The notes below the pieces were generated by a model. That model saw only the letters and a program-made list of their open reading frames with translations. It was not told where the DNA came from and ran no database searches. This document shows positions 7,632-17,365 of a stretch of DNA of 64,000 bases, piece by piece. The position numbers and the translations under genes are program-made. Source of the stretch: Desulfomonilaceae bacterium (GTDB taxonomy: Bacteria > Desulfobacterota > Desulfomonilia > Desulfomonilales > Desulfomonilaceae); NCBI GenBank assembly GCA_031082285.1, contig JAVHLK010000007.1, forward strand, positions 32,480-96,479, in the 5' to 3' direction. Every line of letters starts with the position of its first letter. The first letter of the stretch is position 1.

Positions 7632-10040
7632 CTAAAGCAGTTCACCCAGCTTGGAAGAGAGCTTCGACGCCAGGGCCGGCTGGGTGTCGAAGAAGTCGAT
7701 GCGGACACGATTCAGTTCATCAATAATATCTTCGTAATCGAGTCTGCGGCCTTCGTCCAGTTCCTGGTTGACTTTCCGCGCCTCCATCATTACATCGGCC
7801 ACTTCCATGGAATAAGCAAACAGCGTTCTCTTCAACCAGTCACTGCACGGATGGCTCTTGACCAAGGTTTCAAGCCGTTTCAGACTCGACAACCAGAACT
7901 GCTTTTCTCTGGGCCACTCCCTGCTGATTTCCTCAGGGGTTGCTTCGTACTCGGACCGCGCGACGGCAACGTCACGATCCTTCTCGGTTTCAAAGGACGT
8001 CATCTGAGGGGCATCCGCCTCCAATTCGGCCCTTGACTTGCTCTCCGACTCAGGTCGTTTCTTCGCCGCCTTGTCCGCGGCTTTCTTGTCACCTTCTTCC
8101 GCTTCAGATGTTTTCGTGGTCTTAGCGCCCTTCTTTCCCTTGTCCTTCTTGTCCGCCTCGGCCTGCGCCTCGGCATCACTCTGCATATCCTGCTCCACTC
8201 CCTGCTGCATTGAGCGGCGGTTGTCTTCCTTAAGCTTTCTCAGCCTTTTCTGCATGGACGACTTCGGGCTCGCCATGGCCAGCTTTCTGTAGAGTTCGGC
8301 CATCCCTTCTATTGATCTCAAGAATTCGTTATTGAACGGATCAAATGCTCTTGCCTTGGAATAGGTACCCAGAGCCGTGTCAATAGCGGCGGTCATTTCC
8401 TCATGGAATTTTGGGTACTTGAGTGACATTTGCAGCATCGCCCGGTCAAGCTTTGGCAGGTCTCGGGCATGACGCCATTTGGTGATTTGGACCTCAATTT
8501 CAGAGGGATCGTAACCCGCGTCCCTTAGGACTGAATCTAATTCATTTCGATACTTGTTGATCATGAGATCGTGAAACTCGTGAGCGCCCACGTTGATGAA
8601 CTGGTACGACACGAGGTCAATGGGGCTGACCTCGCCCTCGAACTGTGCTTGAGTCTTGAGATCCGTCCCCCGCGCAACGACCTTTTCGTTGGGAACGTCA
8701 AACCCCGCCGGCATTTCCGCCGTCTCCTTCACAGGGTAGGTCGTCTCCACATTGATCCTGCTGCCGTCTTTGTCGTACATCACTGAATAGGCGTGGCCGG
8801 GACGAATGAATCCATTCACCTCGAGTCCGGCATCACGACCTATCAGCGTGTACAGGATGGCTCCACTCAGACAGAGGTACTTCTTGTTATTTATGGCGCC
8901 TTCCGCCGGTATTCCGTCCACCATGTCGTACTTGACGATCAAATTTTCCCGCAACCATTTGAAGAGGGCTTCTCCGCGCTTCTTCGGATCCTTGATCCCG
9001 GCTACCGCGGCGACGGCCTCATTCTTAATTCCATCCAGCTTTTTCAGCAGTGCTTGTCGCTCCTGAGGATCCGCAACCGAAGCTTCGATAAATACCTCAT
9101 ACAGGTTGAGATTCTCCTCCAGCAGTCGCATGTCCTCTTGGCTGCATACTCCGAAATTGAAGAACCCTTTCGGTAATGCATAGCGATCGTAATCCACGGT
9201 TTCCCCGACCAGGTTTCGCATCGTGGACATGACCATGCGATACAGGTGCACGTTGATCAGCTTTTCCGCAGCACGTGCGGTGAGATCCGGACGAATCTCC
9301 CGAAGTTTGTCGGACTGACTTCTGAGCCACCGTATTACCTCCCGGAATGCCGCTTCCTCACTGAACGAGGTCGACCCGGCGACAAGTCTGGCAAACACGT
9401 ACGGGACCCAGTAGACATTGCCTACCCCTTCCGCGGCCAAACCGGAATCTTTCCATACCCAAAACGTGGGAGCATCCGATAAAGTAATCGCCTCGTAGAG
9501 TTTCTTCAAAAGGTACGGGTCCCTACTCCAGGGCGAATTTCTTGAAAGGGCCGCGTCCGCGTAGGTGACCACGGCCGCGAAGTAGTTTGCGGTGTCAAGG
9601 AACTGCTGGCCTTCCAGGCAGACGGCCTCGTAAGTGAGTCTGGTCCGAGACCCTGCGAGAGCCCGCATCATGTAGTCCGTACCTTCGGGAATGTAGCCCA
9701 TCTGAAAATACGTCTGTGCAAGGGCAAGATATGCTTCCGGTCTGTGCGGCTGAGCCAATGCGGCTCGCAGGAAGTATTCTATGGCCTTTAGTTCGTACCC
9801 CTCCCCGCGATCGATCTCCAACTCTCCCAACTTGACCAGCGCCAAGTAGTTGTCGGAGTTGATCTGGAGCACTTCCTTCAATTTTATTTCACGTTGATAA
9901 GGGCTTACGGATTGGAAAGCCTCGAGGAGAAGATTTCTGACCTGTAAGTCCGTGGGGTCGAAATGCTTCACCCGGTCGGCAAAGCCGATGCCGACGGTAC
10001 AAAACACAATCAGCAAAGCGGAAGCGATTCTTCTCAACAT
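7632..10040 (-). CDS. TPR protein with transglutaminase-like domain, secreted
   Basis: The best start is ATG 10040, after AAGGGGCAAG, giving 802 residues with a signal peptide (MLRRIASALLIVFCTVGIGFA). The N-terminal part holds TPR-like helices (NYLALVKLGELEIDRGEGYELKAIEYFLRAAL, PEAYLALAQTYFQMGYIPEG). The middle contains a transglutaminase-like segment with candidate Cys in KKYLCLSGAILYTL, His in RPGHAYSVMY and a following NVETTYPV strand. A Lys/Glu/Ala low-complexity linker comes before the C-terminal helical region. A role in envelope protein processing or scaffolding is inference. An upstream in-frame start at 10130 is unlikely because it would precede the signal peptide. Confidence 0.8.
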   Translation of the reverse strand: MLRRIASALLIVFCTVGIGFADRVKHFDPTDLQVRNLLLEAFQSVSPYQREIKLKEVLQINSDNYLALVKLGELEIDRGEGYELKAIEYFLRAALAQPHRPEAYLALAQTYFQMGYIPEGTDYMMRALAGSRTRLTYEAVCLEGQQFLDTANYFAAVVTYADAALSRNSPWSRDPYLLKKLYEAITLSDAPTFWVWKDSGLAAEGVGNVYWVPYVFARLVAGSTSFSEEAAFREVIRWLRSQSDKLREIRPDLTARAAEKLINVHLYRMVMSTMRNLVGETVDYDRYALPKGFFNFGVCSQEDMRLLEENLNLYEVFIEASVADPQERQALLKKLDGIKNEAVAAVAGIKDPKKRGEALFKWLRENLIVKYDMVDGIPAEGAINNKKYLCLSGAILYTLIGRDAGLEVNGFIRPGHAYSVMYDKDGSRINVETTYPVKETAEMPAGFDVPNEKVVARGTDLKTQAQFEGEVSPIDLVSYQFINVGAHEFHDLMINKYRNELDSVLRDAGYDPSEIEVQITKWRHARDLPKLDRAMLQMSLKYPKFHEEMTAAIDTALGTYSKARAFDPFNNEFLRSIEGMAELYRKLAMASPKSSMQKRLRKLKEDNRRSMQQGVEQDMQSDAEAQAEADKKDKGKKGAKTTKTSEAEEGDKKAADKAAKKRPESESKSRAELEADAPQMTSFETEKDRDVAVARSEYEATPEEISREWPREKQFWLSSLKRLETLVKSHPCSDWLKRTLFAYSMEVADVMMEARKVNQELDEGRRLDYEDIIDELNRVRIDFFDTQPALASKLSSKLGELL

Positions 10041-10079
10041 GCTTCTTGCCCCTTTTTTCTGGATAGATTCCCTGTAGTT

Positions 10080-10108
10080 ACCATAGCAGAAAAGTGCACC
10101 CAGGTCAA
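10080..10108 (-). promoter_or_regulatory. Sigma70-like promoter for the TPR/transglutaminase gene
   Basis: Minus strand TTGACC (10103-10108), 17-base spacer, TATGGT (10080-10085), about 40 bases ahead of ATG 10040. This supports the shorter start. Confidence 0.6.
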
Positions 10109-10244
10109 TGTAACTCTCCGAATTATTCACGGTTTATGCCGACGCGCGCCCTACGAACAACGCGTTGCGGACCGGCGTGCGTCCATCAACCATCCGTGTG
10201 AAAGCCCTTTCCCGGGCGTTCGCGCCCCGCCGGCCCGAATTATG

Positions 10245-10273
10245 TTGCAAACACTTGTGTGCCCACTTAGAAT
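10245..10273 (+). promoter_or_regulatory. Sigma70-like promoter for the small gene at 10304
   Basis: TTGCAA (10245-10250), 17-base spacer, TAGAAT (10268-10273), followed by an A-rich start region and an AAAGGAG ribosome site at 10291-10297. Confidence 0.65.
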
Positions 10274-10303
10274 AAAAATAGATGCTCTTGAAAGGAGCGA
10301 AAT

Positions 10304-10555
10304 GTGGAAGATCCGACCATACTCGCCAGCGACCAAACCCTTGGGAACGTTTCGGTGTGCCCCGGCGGAGTGGTTCACATCAACCTGCCGCACTGCAGCC
10401 TGAAACTCTTACCCTCGGATTTCGTGAAGTTCTCCGATTTAATCTCCAAGGCTCGGATGAGGTTTGATCCTCCCGTTCGTGGCGACGGAAAACCCCGCCT
10501 CCAAGTCGTCGCCAATGATTCGCACGATAACTCCACCCCCGATACACACGAGTGA
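10304..10555 (+). CDS. Small conserved-looking protein of unknown function
   Basis: 83 residues from GTG 10304. The core CPGGVVHINLPHCSLKLLPSDFVKFSDL resembles small deltaproteobacterial hypothetical proteins with a beta-strand pair followed by a helix; this is from memory, not a search. A promoter and AAAGGAG precede it. The GTG overlaps an ATG one frame earlier (ATG 10302), which would give only a 33-residue peptide, so the GTG frame is preferred. The gene stands alone before the kinase gene at 10781. Confidence 0.6.
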   Translation: MEDPTILASDQTLGNVSVCPGGVVHINLPHCSLKLLPSDFVKFSDLISKARMRFDPPVRGDGKPRLQVVANDSHDNSTPDTHE

Positions 10556-10780
10556 ATCCACCGAATCGGATCATGACGGTCGCTGTCGCGTCGACGATGG
10601 GATGCGGCGACATTCTTGCTGAATCGGAGAATGCGCCCGGTCGCGTGGGCGGACGCGCCGGCCTGAGCCCCGGCTCTTAGCTCGGGGTATACCCGTCGCT
10701 CCAAGGCTCGGGAATAAGACCGAGGATCTCGGCAGTATCTCCGGGGACCACACCGCTAATGATCGATAGAGGAGTCCGGC

Positions 10781-12457
10781 ATGCAGGACGCGTACAAGTC
10801 AAGAGAACAACTTATCGACGAACTGGTAAAGATGCGACGACGAGTGGCCGAACTGCACGCTGCGGAGTTCAACCTGCAGAGCGTCGCGGACGCACTGAGG
10901 CAATCTGAAACCATGTTCAGGAAGATTACCGAGAAATCCATCGTCGGCGTGTACCTCATCCAAGACGATCTGTTCAGATACGTGAATCCGAAAATGGCGG
11001 AGATCTGCGGATATACGGTGGAGCAATTAGTGGACAAAAGAGGTCCTGTGGACGTCGTAACGGAGGAGGACTGGCCGAGGGTGCGCGACAACTTGCGCAA
11101 GCGTATTGCGGGAGAGATGGAGTCCATACATTACTCGTTCAAAGGCAAGAAACCCGACGGACAGGTAGTTCACATGGAGGTCTACGGCTCCAGGATGGAT
11201 TACCACAAACGTCCCGCGGTCATCGGTACGATTCTCGACATGACGCAGCGCATTCGTGCGGAGCAGGAACTCGAGACTCAGCTTCGGCGATTTCAGGCCC
11301 TTCATCATCTCGCGGTGGCTATGACCGCGGAACATACGCTCGAGGAAAACCTGGGGCTTCTGGTCGACAAGAGTCGAGAGTTGCTCGCGGCGGACGCTTC
11401 ATTCATCGCAGTCTGTGACGACAAGTCCGATGCCGTGCGCATTCGGGCTTGTTCGGGTATTGCCCATGACGAGATCGACGGTCCGCACGGAGAATTGTCG
11501 ATCCCGGTAAGGAACCCCGGCGGTACGACCGCGTTCGACCACACACGGCAGGAGGAGCACGTGAGGGCGCGGGAAGGAACCGAAGAGGATCGATTTCCGG
11601 CAAGAAATTTTCACTCCGGTATTTCCGCACCCGTCAGGATCAGAGACCGAGACCTCGGTGTACTTTACGTTTGCAGCCGCTCTGAAAGGTTTTTTTCTGA
11701 ATCGGACAGAGATCTTCTGTTCCTCATGGGCAACATGGCGGCCCTGGAAATAACGCGCAAACAAGTGGAGGAGGCCCTGGCCCGGTCCGAAGAACAGCTC
11801 CGATCGCTCTCCCGGCAGCTCCTCAGGGCACAGGAGCACGAGAGGAAGCGCGTCGCCCGGGAACTCCACGACGGAATCGGTCAGTCGGTAACCGCCATGA
11901 AATTCAAGGTGGAGAGCGTGATCCGAGAAGCATCCAAGAACGTTCCCCAGGAACACCTTGCTCCCTTGGAAGGGCTCCTGACCATGATTCAGGATGTGGT
12001 GGAAGACGTTGGCCGCATCGCAATGGATCTCCGTCCATCGATACTGGACGACCTTGGAGTCATGGCCACCATTACGTGGCTCTGCCGGGAATTCCAGAAG
12101 ACGCACCCTCATATACGGGTCGTCACGGAACTTGAGGTGCAGGAGAGCGGAGTATCCGAGGATCAGAAGATCGTCATCTTCAGAATACTACAGGAAGCGC
12201 TGAACAATGTGGCCAAGCACAGCCGTGCGGATCTTGTCCGTGTCTCATTGTGCAACCATGACGGTACTACCGAGTTGACCGTCGAAGACTCCGGGGTCGG
12301 GTTCGATTGGGAGTCCGCTCATCTCCCCGGCGAGAGCAGGCCGGGTTTCGGTTTGGTCAGTATGAAGGAGCGAACTCAGCTTTCCGGCGGTTCTCTGTCG
12401 GTTCGTACGAAACCGGGCGCCGGCACAACAATAACCGCGTCGTGGCCGTGCACGTGA
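10781..12457 (+). CDS. PAS-GAF histidine kinase, NarL/DesK type
   Basis: 558 residues, no obvious membrane segment, so probably cytoplasmic. Order: short coiled coil (1-40), PAS (about 42-160, with FRKITEKSIVGVYLIQDDLFRYVN), GAF (about 185-335), HisKA_3 dimerisation region with the phospho-acceptor His in RELHDGIGQSVTAMKFK (about 370), and a HATPase domain with the N-box EALNNVAKHSRAD and G-boxes DSGVGFD and GFGLVSMKER. It should phosphorylate a LuxR-type regulator; one lies at 13828-14484, separated by an SH3 protein gene. The signal is unknown. Confidence 0.92.
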   Translation: MQDAYKSREQLIDELVKMRRRVAELHAAEFNLQSVADALRQSETMFRKITEKSIVGVYLIQDDLFRYVNPKMAEICGYTVEQLVDKRGPVDVVTEEDWPRVRDNLRKRIAGEMESIHYSFKGKKPDGQVVHMEVYGSRMDYHKRPAVIGTILDMTQRIRAEQELETQLRRFQALHHLAVAMTAEHTLEENLGLLVDKSRELLAADASFIAVCDDKSDAVRIRACSGIAHDEIDGPHGELSIPVRNPGGTTAFDHTRQEEHVRAREGTEEDRFPARNFHSGISAPVRIRDRDLGVLYVCSRSERFFSESDRDLLFLMGNMAALEITRKQVEEALARSEEQLRSLSRQLLRAQEHERKRVARELHDGIGQSVTAMKFKVESVIREASKNVPQEHLAPLEGLLTMIQDVVEDVGRIAMDLRPSILDDLGVMATITWLCREFQKTHPHIRVVTELEVQESGVSEDQKIVIFRILQEALNNVAKHSRADLVRVSLCNHDGTTELTVEDSGVGFDWESAHLPGESRPGFGLVSMKERTQLSGGSLSVRTKPGAGTTITASWPCT

Positions 12458-12752
12458 ACACGGCCGTGCCGGGGAACATCCTTCGTCCTCCCCATTCACC
12501 TCCCCGCGTCGAGGCATTGCTTTGCTGATCTGAGCGACCAGGCGGCATGTCTCTTCTGACCGTCAACTCATCGCAAATGCTTGGTGTTGGGTTCCTTTCG
12601 GGATTCGACATTTGACTCCCGCAAGGGAAGTGATCATTGTTTGAGAAGTACACTTGAAACAGCCTCCTGGACCGATGTGAGTACTGCCGAACTTGGAGGA
12701 ACCAATTGAAAGACACTGTCGGTCGGGAGAAAATTGAGATGAGGTGTAAGAA

Positions 12753-13574
12753 ATGAGAACAAGAGTTAATGTAGCGTTATTGGGTTGTTTTCTCGTATTG
12801 CTGCTTGCAGTGGCCACAGCACCGGCTATGGCAGATGAGAAGGTCGGCCCGAAGCTGGAGCACTCCGGGATAACCGGTCAAGATGCAGGGGAAAAGGCCG
12901 TTGAAGGCAAGACCGAGTTTTCCGGTGAGGCAAGAGAGGGAGTTCGGGAAGACAAGCCCGAGAAGCAACGCGAGATGAAATCCGGAATCAAAGGCAAAGT
13001 TGACGTCGAGGCTTCAACGGATCCTGCCGCCAAGGTACGCTCCGAAGAAAAAGAGAAGATGAGGGGTGAGACCGGAATCGAACAGGAGACGAAGGGTGAG
13101 GCCGAGATGGAGCAAGAGTTGAAGCCGGAAGCCCGAAGCTCTTCTGAGGAAGCGGTCACGGGTCAGGCCGAAGGCGGCCGGGCCATAGTGGCCCGGATTG
13201 ATCGGCCGGAAAACTGCCTCAGAGTACGCAGTGGTCCCGGCACTTCTTATGACATAATCGGCTGCGCTTCCAAGGGAGACACGTTGGTTCTGACCGGCAC
13301 ATTCAGTGAGGAGGGTCGGTGGGCTCAACTGGACAACAACGGTTGGGTATTCTTCGACCAACTTGAAACGGACGTTGCCCGTCCACAGGTGATGGCCTCG
13401 GAAGGAGCGTTCGATCAACCCGCGGCCGCCGGTGATAGGCCCCGCAAGGGATTCAACCGATTCCACGGGTACGGCGGCTACTACCATACACCGGGATATT
13501 GGTCGTACGGATGTCCCGGATACGGGTACTATTACGGGTATCCTCGCAGCAGCATGTATTGGTATCACTACTGA
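12753..13574 (+). CDS. Secreted SH3-domain protein with Glu/Lys-rich linker
   Basis: The signal peptide ends near APAMA-DEK. Residues about 30-135 are low-complexity and rich in Glu, Lys and Gly. They are followed by a bacterial SH3 domain (ENCLRVRSGPGTSYDIIGCASKGDTLVLTG, GRWAQLDNNGWVFFDQLE) and a Gly/Tyr-rich tail ending in YWYHY. SH3b domains often bind peptidoglycan or cell-wall proteins, so an envelope role is likely. It lies between the histidine kinase and response regulator genes; 12458-12752 upstream contains nothing I can name. Confidence 0.8.
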   Translation: MRTRVNVALLGCFLVLLLAVATAPAMADEKVGPKLEHSGITGQDAGEKAVEGKTEFSGEAREGVREDKPEKQREMKSGIKGKVDVEASTDPAAKVRSEEKEKMRGETGIEQETKGEAEMEQELKPEARSSSEEAVTGQAEGGRAIVARIDRPENCLRVRSGPGTSYDIIGCASKGDTLVLTGTFSEEGRWAQLDNNGWVFFDQLETDVARPQVMASEGAFDQPAAAGDRPRKGFNRFHGYGGYYHTPGYWSYGCPGYGYYYGYPRSSMYWYHY

Positions 13575-13827
13575 TCTGCTGTGAGCCTGTCTTGGATCGG
13601 TAGGCCCACCGCGGTCCGGATCGCACCGGCTCGGATCGCAGGGCCGCCCGATTCGTCTGCTGAACGCGGATTGAGCCGTCCATATCCCGGGATACCGTCA
13701 TGGTTTACTAACCTATGGAAAGCGCCTTGATTTGCCATGAGTGTTTTGTCCGCGGCCCAGCAAGGCGCAGGGCGGCGAAACCATGGTCGCGCTCGGCATT
13801 CAGCCTTCCCCGGTGTGTGACGAGTTG

Positions 13828-14484
13828 TCAGGTGGTTACAAGGCCTCTTTCCATCGCGTATGACGTCAGAGCTGCGGCGCTGTGGAGATCGAGTTTCTTC
13901 ATGAGATTCGCGCGGTGAGTGGCTGCGGTTTTCACGCTGATACACAAGAGATTCGCTATCTCCTTGTTCTTGTATCCCTCTGCAATGAGTTTCAATACTT
14001 CTTGCTCTCGAGACGTGAGCGACTCCCATGACGAACCGTATTGGGGCGTCTCCGTTCCTTTCAGGTATCCTTCAAGCACCACCTGAGAAACCGCGGGACT
14101 CAGGTACGGTTCCCCCCGTAGTACGGTCTGTATTGCCGAGACCAATTCGGTGTGGGTGACATACTTAAGCGCGTATCCGTCAACGCCTGCACGGAAAGTC
14201 GCCAGGATATATTCCTCGTTCTTGTGAACCGTGAGGACAAGAATCTTCGTGTGGGGGCACTGTCTCTTCAAGTGTCTAATGGCTTGGAGACCGTCCATCC
14301 GCGGCATCGACAAATCCATCAGTACGAGGTCCGGGGCAAGCCTCTCGACGCAGTCTATGGCCTCCCGACCGTCCGCGGCCTCGCCCACCACTTCGAAGCC
14401 GGGGTCCAGCGACAGGAGGGACCTCAGGCCTTCCCGGATTATCGTGTGGTCTTCTGCGAGTACAATACGATGTTTCTTGGGCAT
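13828..14484 (-). CDS. NarL/FixJ-family response regulator
   Basis: The receiver domain holds the acidic pair LAEDH, the phospho-acceptor Asp in LVLMDLSMPRMDG and the Lys in VHKNEEYI-like context. The C-terminal LuxR-type helix-turn-helix is clear (LTSREQEVLKLIAEGYKNKEIANLLCISVKTAATHRANLMKKL). ATG 14484 puts the receiver at the N-terminus; a GTG at 14520 would add 12 residues. It is the likely partner of the HisKA_3 kinase at 10781 although transcribed from the other strand. Target genes unknown. Confidence 0.9.
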   Translation of the reverse strand: MPKKHRIVLAEDHTIIREGLRSLLSLDPGFEVVGEAADGREAIDCVERLAPDLVLMDLSMPRMDGLQAIRHLKRQCPHTKILVLTVHKNEEYILATFRAGVDGYALKYVTHTELVSAIQTVLRGEPYLSPAVSQVVLEGYLKGTETPQYGSSWESLTSREQEVLKLIAEGYKNKEIANLLCISVKTAATHRANLMKKLDLHSAAALTSYAMERGLVTT

Positions 14485-15004
14485 TTTCAGCTGTCGAATC
14501 AAGCTTTGTGTGCTTTGCACTCCGTTGTAAGAAGACCCATTGTCGGATCGCCGGCCGGTTCGTCGTTCTCGACGTATCGCGAAGAAATCCGCACAATCCT
14601 TCCTACATTCGAATACGGAACAACAGTTTACCTTCTGATCGGCCGGAGATCAATCTTTGATGCACAATCTCAGAGTGCGGAGTCGATGAGGGATTGATCC
14701 GAGGGCGACCGGAGGTGAGGGAACCGGTCCCTACGGCCTAGTCCCGAAATACTGTCTTCCGGGAAGAAAAATACTGCATTGACCCGATTTACAGCATTGC
14801 TGCACACAGGTCATTATCTCGTGAACATATCGTACTACCCTGAAACTTTGATCTGTCCGGTGCACCAAGAGCCCGGACTCTCATCATATACGAAGCCACG
14901 GTGTCCACAACATTTGAACCAGGCTGACGCCGCCTTCACGGCAATCGAGCACTGCGGTCCTCCGGCACGGAGTCTTTCCGGCCCATCAGAAAAGGAGAAA
15001 CGAG
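14485..15004. other. Divergent intergenic region, no gene seen
   Basis: About 520 bases between the response regulator and the first transporter operon. It must hold the promoters for both directions. I could not find a convincing -35/-10 pair or operator, and no coding frame here resembles a protein. Confidence 0.4.
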
Positions 15005-16279
15005 ATGAAAAGGATTTTGGTTCTCTCGGTATTCGTCTTGCTTGCCTGTCAGAGCGTGGGGATGGTCCCTGCGTTCGGTGCTGACCCGATTATCATAGGC
15101 GTGCCCACGTCGCTGACGGCGCTCGAGGGACGGGAGTCGCTCAAAGCGGTCCAAATGGCCGTAGACGAAATCAACGCAGGAGGAGGAGTTAAGGTCGGAG
15201 ACGCGAAGCGCCCCATCAAGCTCGAGACATTGGACCTGCGGGATTCCTCACCGGGTGTACCGGTATCTGAAGCACTGCTCGGTATTGAAAAGATCATCAC
15301 GGACAAGAAGGTCAGCGCGCTGGTCGTGGGGCCGTTCAGATCCGAGGCTCTGTTGGCCGGCATGGATATCGTGGCAAAGTATAAGGTGCCGCTGTTGGGA
15401 ACCATTGCAATGTCCCCGAAATCGGAGGAAAAGATCAAGGAGAACCCCGACAAGTACAAATATTGCTTCAGGGTGTGCCTCAATGCCAAGTACCTCGTCG
15501 GGTATCTTGCCAAGACATTGGCCTCCATGAAGAAGGACTACGGGTGGGACAAGCTCTATGTGATGCATCAAGACGTATTGTGGGCGCGCATGACGGGAGA
15601 GATAACGTCCAAGGTCGCCGTGTCCAAGATGGGATGGCAGGAGGTAGGTTCCGAGGCCTTTCCCACCGGCGCTTCAGACTTTTCGGCGAGCCTTCAGAAG
15701 GCACGCACAAGAGGTGCGCAGGTAATCCTCACGATTTTTGACATGCCCCAGAGTGGTATCTTGCTGAAACAATGGCAAAGCATGAAGATCCCGGCCATGC
15801 TCGCCGGATTCATCTCCCCAATGGCGGGGCCGGGCGCCTGGAAGACTTTTGACGGCAAGATCGCGGGACTGATCAACATGGATTTCGAGATCGGGAGCGC
15901 GATTCCCACCAGCAAGTATGCGCCCGCACAAGAATTCTACGATAAGTATATCAAGAAGTATGGGGTACCCATGGAGGCGGGGCACGGCCCGGCACCGTCC
16001 TACGATGCCGTGTACATCCTGGCGGAGGCCATCGAACGGGCGGGCACGTTGGACCCGGATAAACTCGTCGACGAAATCAAGAAGACGGATCGCCAAGGCG
16101 TCATCGGCAGGATCAAATTCGACGAAGGACATCAGGTCGTGTACGGCGACGATCCGACCGAAACCGCGGCCGCGTGCGTGTGGCAGTGGACTGAGGACGG
16201 CAAGCGAGTCATCGTGTTCCCACAACCGTTGGCCGAAGGCGAGATCCGGCTTCCCGACTGGGTAAAAGCCGCCAAGTAA
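15005..16279 (+). CDS. ABC transporter substrate-binding protein, LIV/HAAT type
   Basis: 424 residues with a signal peptide ending near AFG-AD and the type I periplasmic-binding fold typical of branched-chain amino acid binding proteins (IIIGVPTSLTALEGRESLKAVQMAVDEINAGGGV). AAAGGAG precedes the ATG. It begins a five-gene transport set followed by an acyl-CoA ligase, which suggests a carboxylic acid ligand (aromatic, dicarboxylic or fatty acid) rather than leucine. That is inference from context. Confidence 0.9.
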   Translation: MKRILVLSVFVLLACQSVGMVPAFGADPIIIGVPTSLTALEGRESLKAVQMAVDEINAGGGVKVGDAKRPIKLETLDLRDSSPGVPVSEALLGIEKIITDKKVSALVVGPFRSEALLAGMDIVAKYKVPLLGTIAMSPKSEEKIKENPDKYKYCFRVCLNAKYLVGYLAKTLASMKKDYGWDKLYVMHQDVLWARMTGEITSKVAVSKMGWQEVGSEAFPTGASDFSASLQKARTRGAQVILTIFDMPQSGILLKQWQSMKIPAMLAGFISPMAGPGAWKTFDGKIAGLINMDFEIGSAIPTSKYAPAQEFYDKYIKKYGVPMEAGHGPAPSYDAVYILAEAIERAGTLDPDKLVDEIKKTDRQGVIGRIKFDEGHQVVYGDDPTETAAACVWQWTEDGKRVIVFPQPLAEGEIRLPDWVKAAK

Positions 16280-16293
16280 CGTGAGGTACCCGG

Positions 16294-16317
16294 AAAGGGA
16301 GGGCTCTGCCTCCCTTT
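16294..16317 (+). terminator. Hairpin between binding-protein and permease genes
   Basis: Nine-bp stem AAAGGGAGG / CCTCCCTTT with a six-base loop, followed only by a weak T-rich stretch. This position is typical of an attenuator or 3' stabiliser that lets the binding protein be made in excess over the membrane parts. Confidence 0.6.
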
Positions 16318-16401
16318 CTGTTGTGTGACGCAAGATCTTCCCCGTGCTCCGACCGGACGAGAGCCGGAATCGGCGTGCACGCAGACATGGGAGTGTCCCG
16401 G

Positions 16402-17274
16402 ATGCTTGAAGTTACCATTGTCTACGGATTCATCAACAGCGTGATATTGGCTCTCATAGCGCTCGGTTTCAGTCTGACCTTCGGCATAAGCGGGGTTGCC
16501 AACTTTGCGTACGGTTCAATGTATATCCTTTCGGGGTACGCAGTATGGATTCTCATGCACAAAGCAGGGATTCCCTTCGTCGCCGCGGCGCTGATCGCCG
16601 TGGTCCTTACGGCCGCTCTCGGTTCCTTACTGTATCGATTCGTCCTGCTGCGAGTGCGGGGCATGGAGATCTCCGAGGTCATCGTGACCTTCGGCACGGG
16701 TCTGGCCATCATCGAACTTTTCCGGTACCTGGGCTTCACGGGGTTCGAATACACACTTCCGGTCTTTACCGATGGTACGGTACTGATCGGCGGCGTGTAC
16801 GTGGATCATCAGAGGCTCTGGATAGTCGTCATCGGGGTGGCGCTTGCGGTCGGGCTCTATTTTTTCACCCACTACACCAAACTGGGCCTGGCCTTTCGAG
16901 GAATCGCACAGGACGAGAGGACCGCTCTGAGCCTCGGCATCAATTCCGACCGGATCGCAGAGTTGAGCGTAGCCATGGGCGCGGGCCTCGCCGCGGTCGC
17001 GGCAATCACGATCCTTCCACGAGGAACGATCTCGGTGAACGACGGATATGACGTGCTGATCAATGCAATGGCCGTCTGCATAGTGGGCGGATTGGGAAGC
17101 ACGGTCGGAGTGGTGGCGGCCGCATTCCTCATCGGGTACGCGCAGATGATTACCGACGCGTTTTCAGGGCCCCATTGGAAGATGATCGTGTCTTTGGTCG
17201 CAATACTGGTGATCCTCGTGATCAAGCCTTCGGGACTGTTTGGGAAGCAGAAAGAGCTGGAGGAGAGGATCTAA
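16402..17274 (+). CDS. livH: ABC permease, LivH family
   Basis: About 290 residues with eight or so membrane segments. The start (GFINSVILALIALGFSLTFGISGVANFAYGSMYILSGY) and the end (IVSLVAILVILVIKPSGLFG) are diagnostic of LivH-type permeases. ATG 16402 is preceded by GGGAG at 7 bases; in-frame starts upstream at 16387 and 16321 are less likely. Partner of the LivM-like permease that follows. Confidence 0.9.
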   Translation: MLEVTIVYGFINSVILALIALGFSLTFGISGVANFAYGSMYILSGYAVWILMHKAGIPFVAAALIAVVLTAALGSLLYRFVLLRVRGMEISEVIVTFGTGLAIIELFRYLGFTGFEYTLPVFTDGTVLIGGVYVDHQRLWIVVIGVALAVGLYFFTHYTKLGLAFRGIAQDERTALSLGINSDRIAELSVAMGAGLAAVAAITILPRGTISVNDGYDVLINAMAVCIVGGLGSTVGVVAAAFLIGYAQMITDAFSGPHWKMIVSLVAILVILVIKPSGLFGKQKELEERI

Positions 17275-17365
17275 CGGAAATCCGGTGTGTAACCGCCGAG
17301 GTTCGCATCGGCGGCCCGGTGCCCGGTGACACGAGTACGGATACCTCCCACGAAACGGAAGAGCA

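Noticed and set aside
11399..12112. 237-residue minus-strand frame inside the histidine kinase
   Set aside because: Complement of a clear HisKA_3 kinase; composition is shadow-like.
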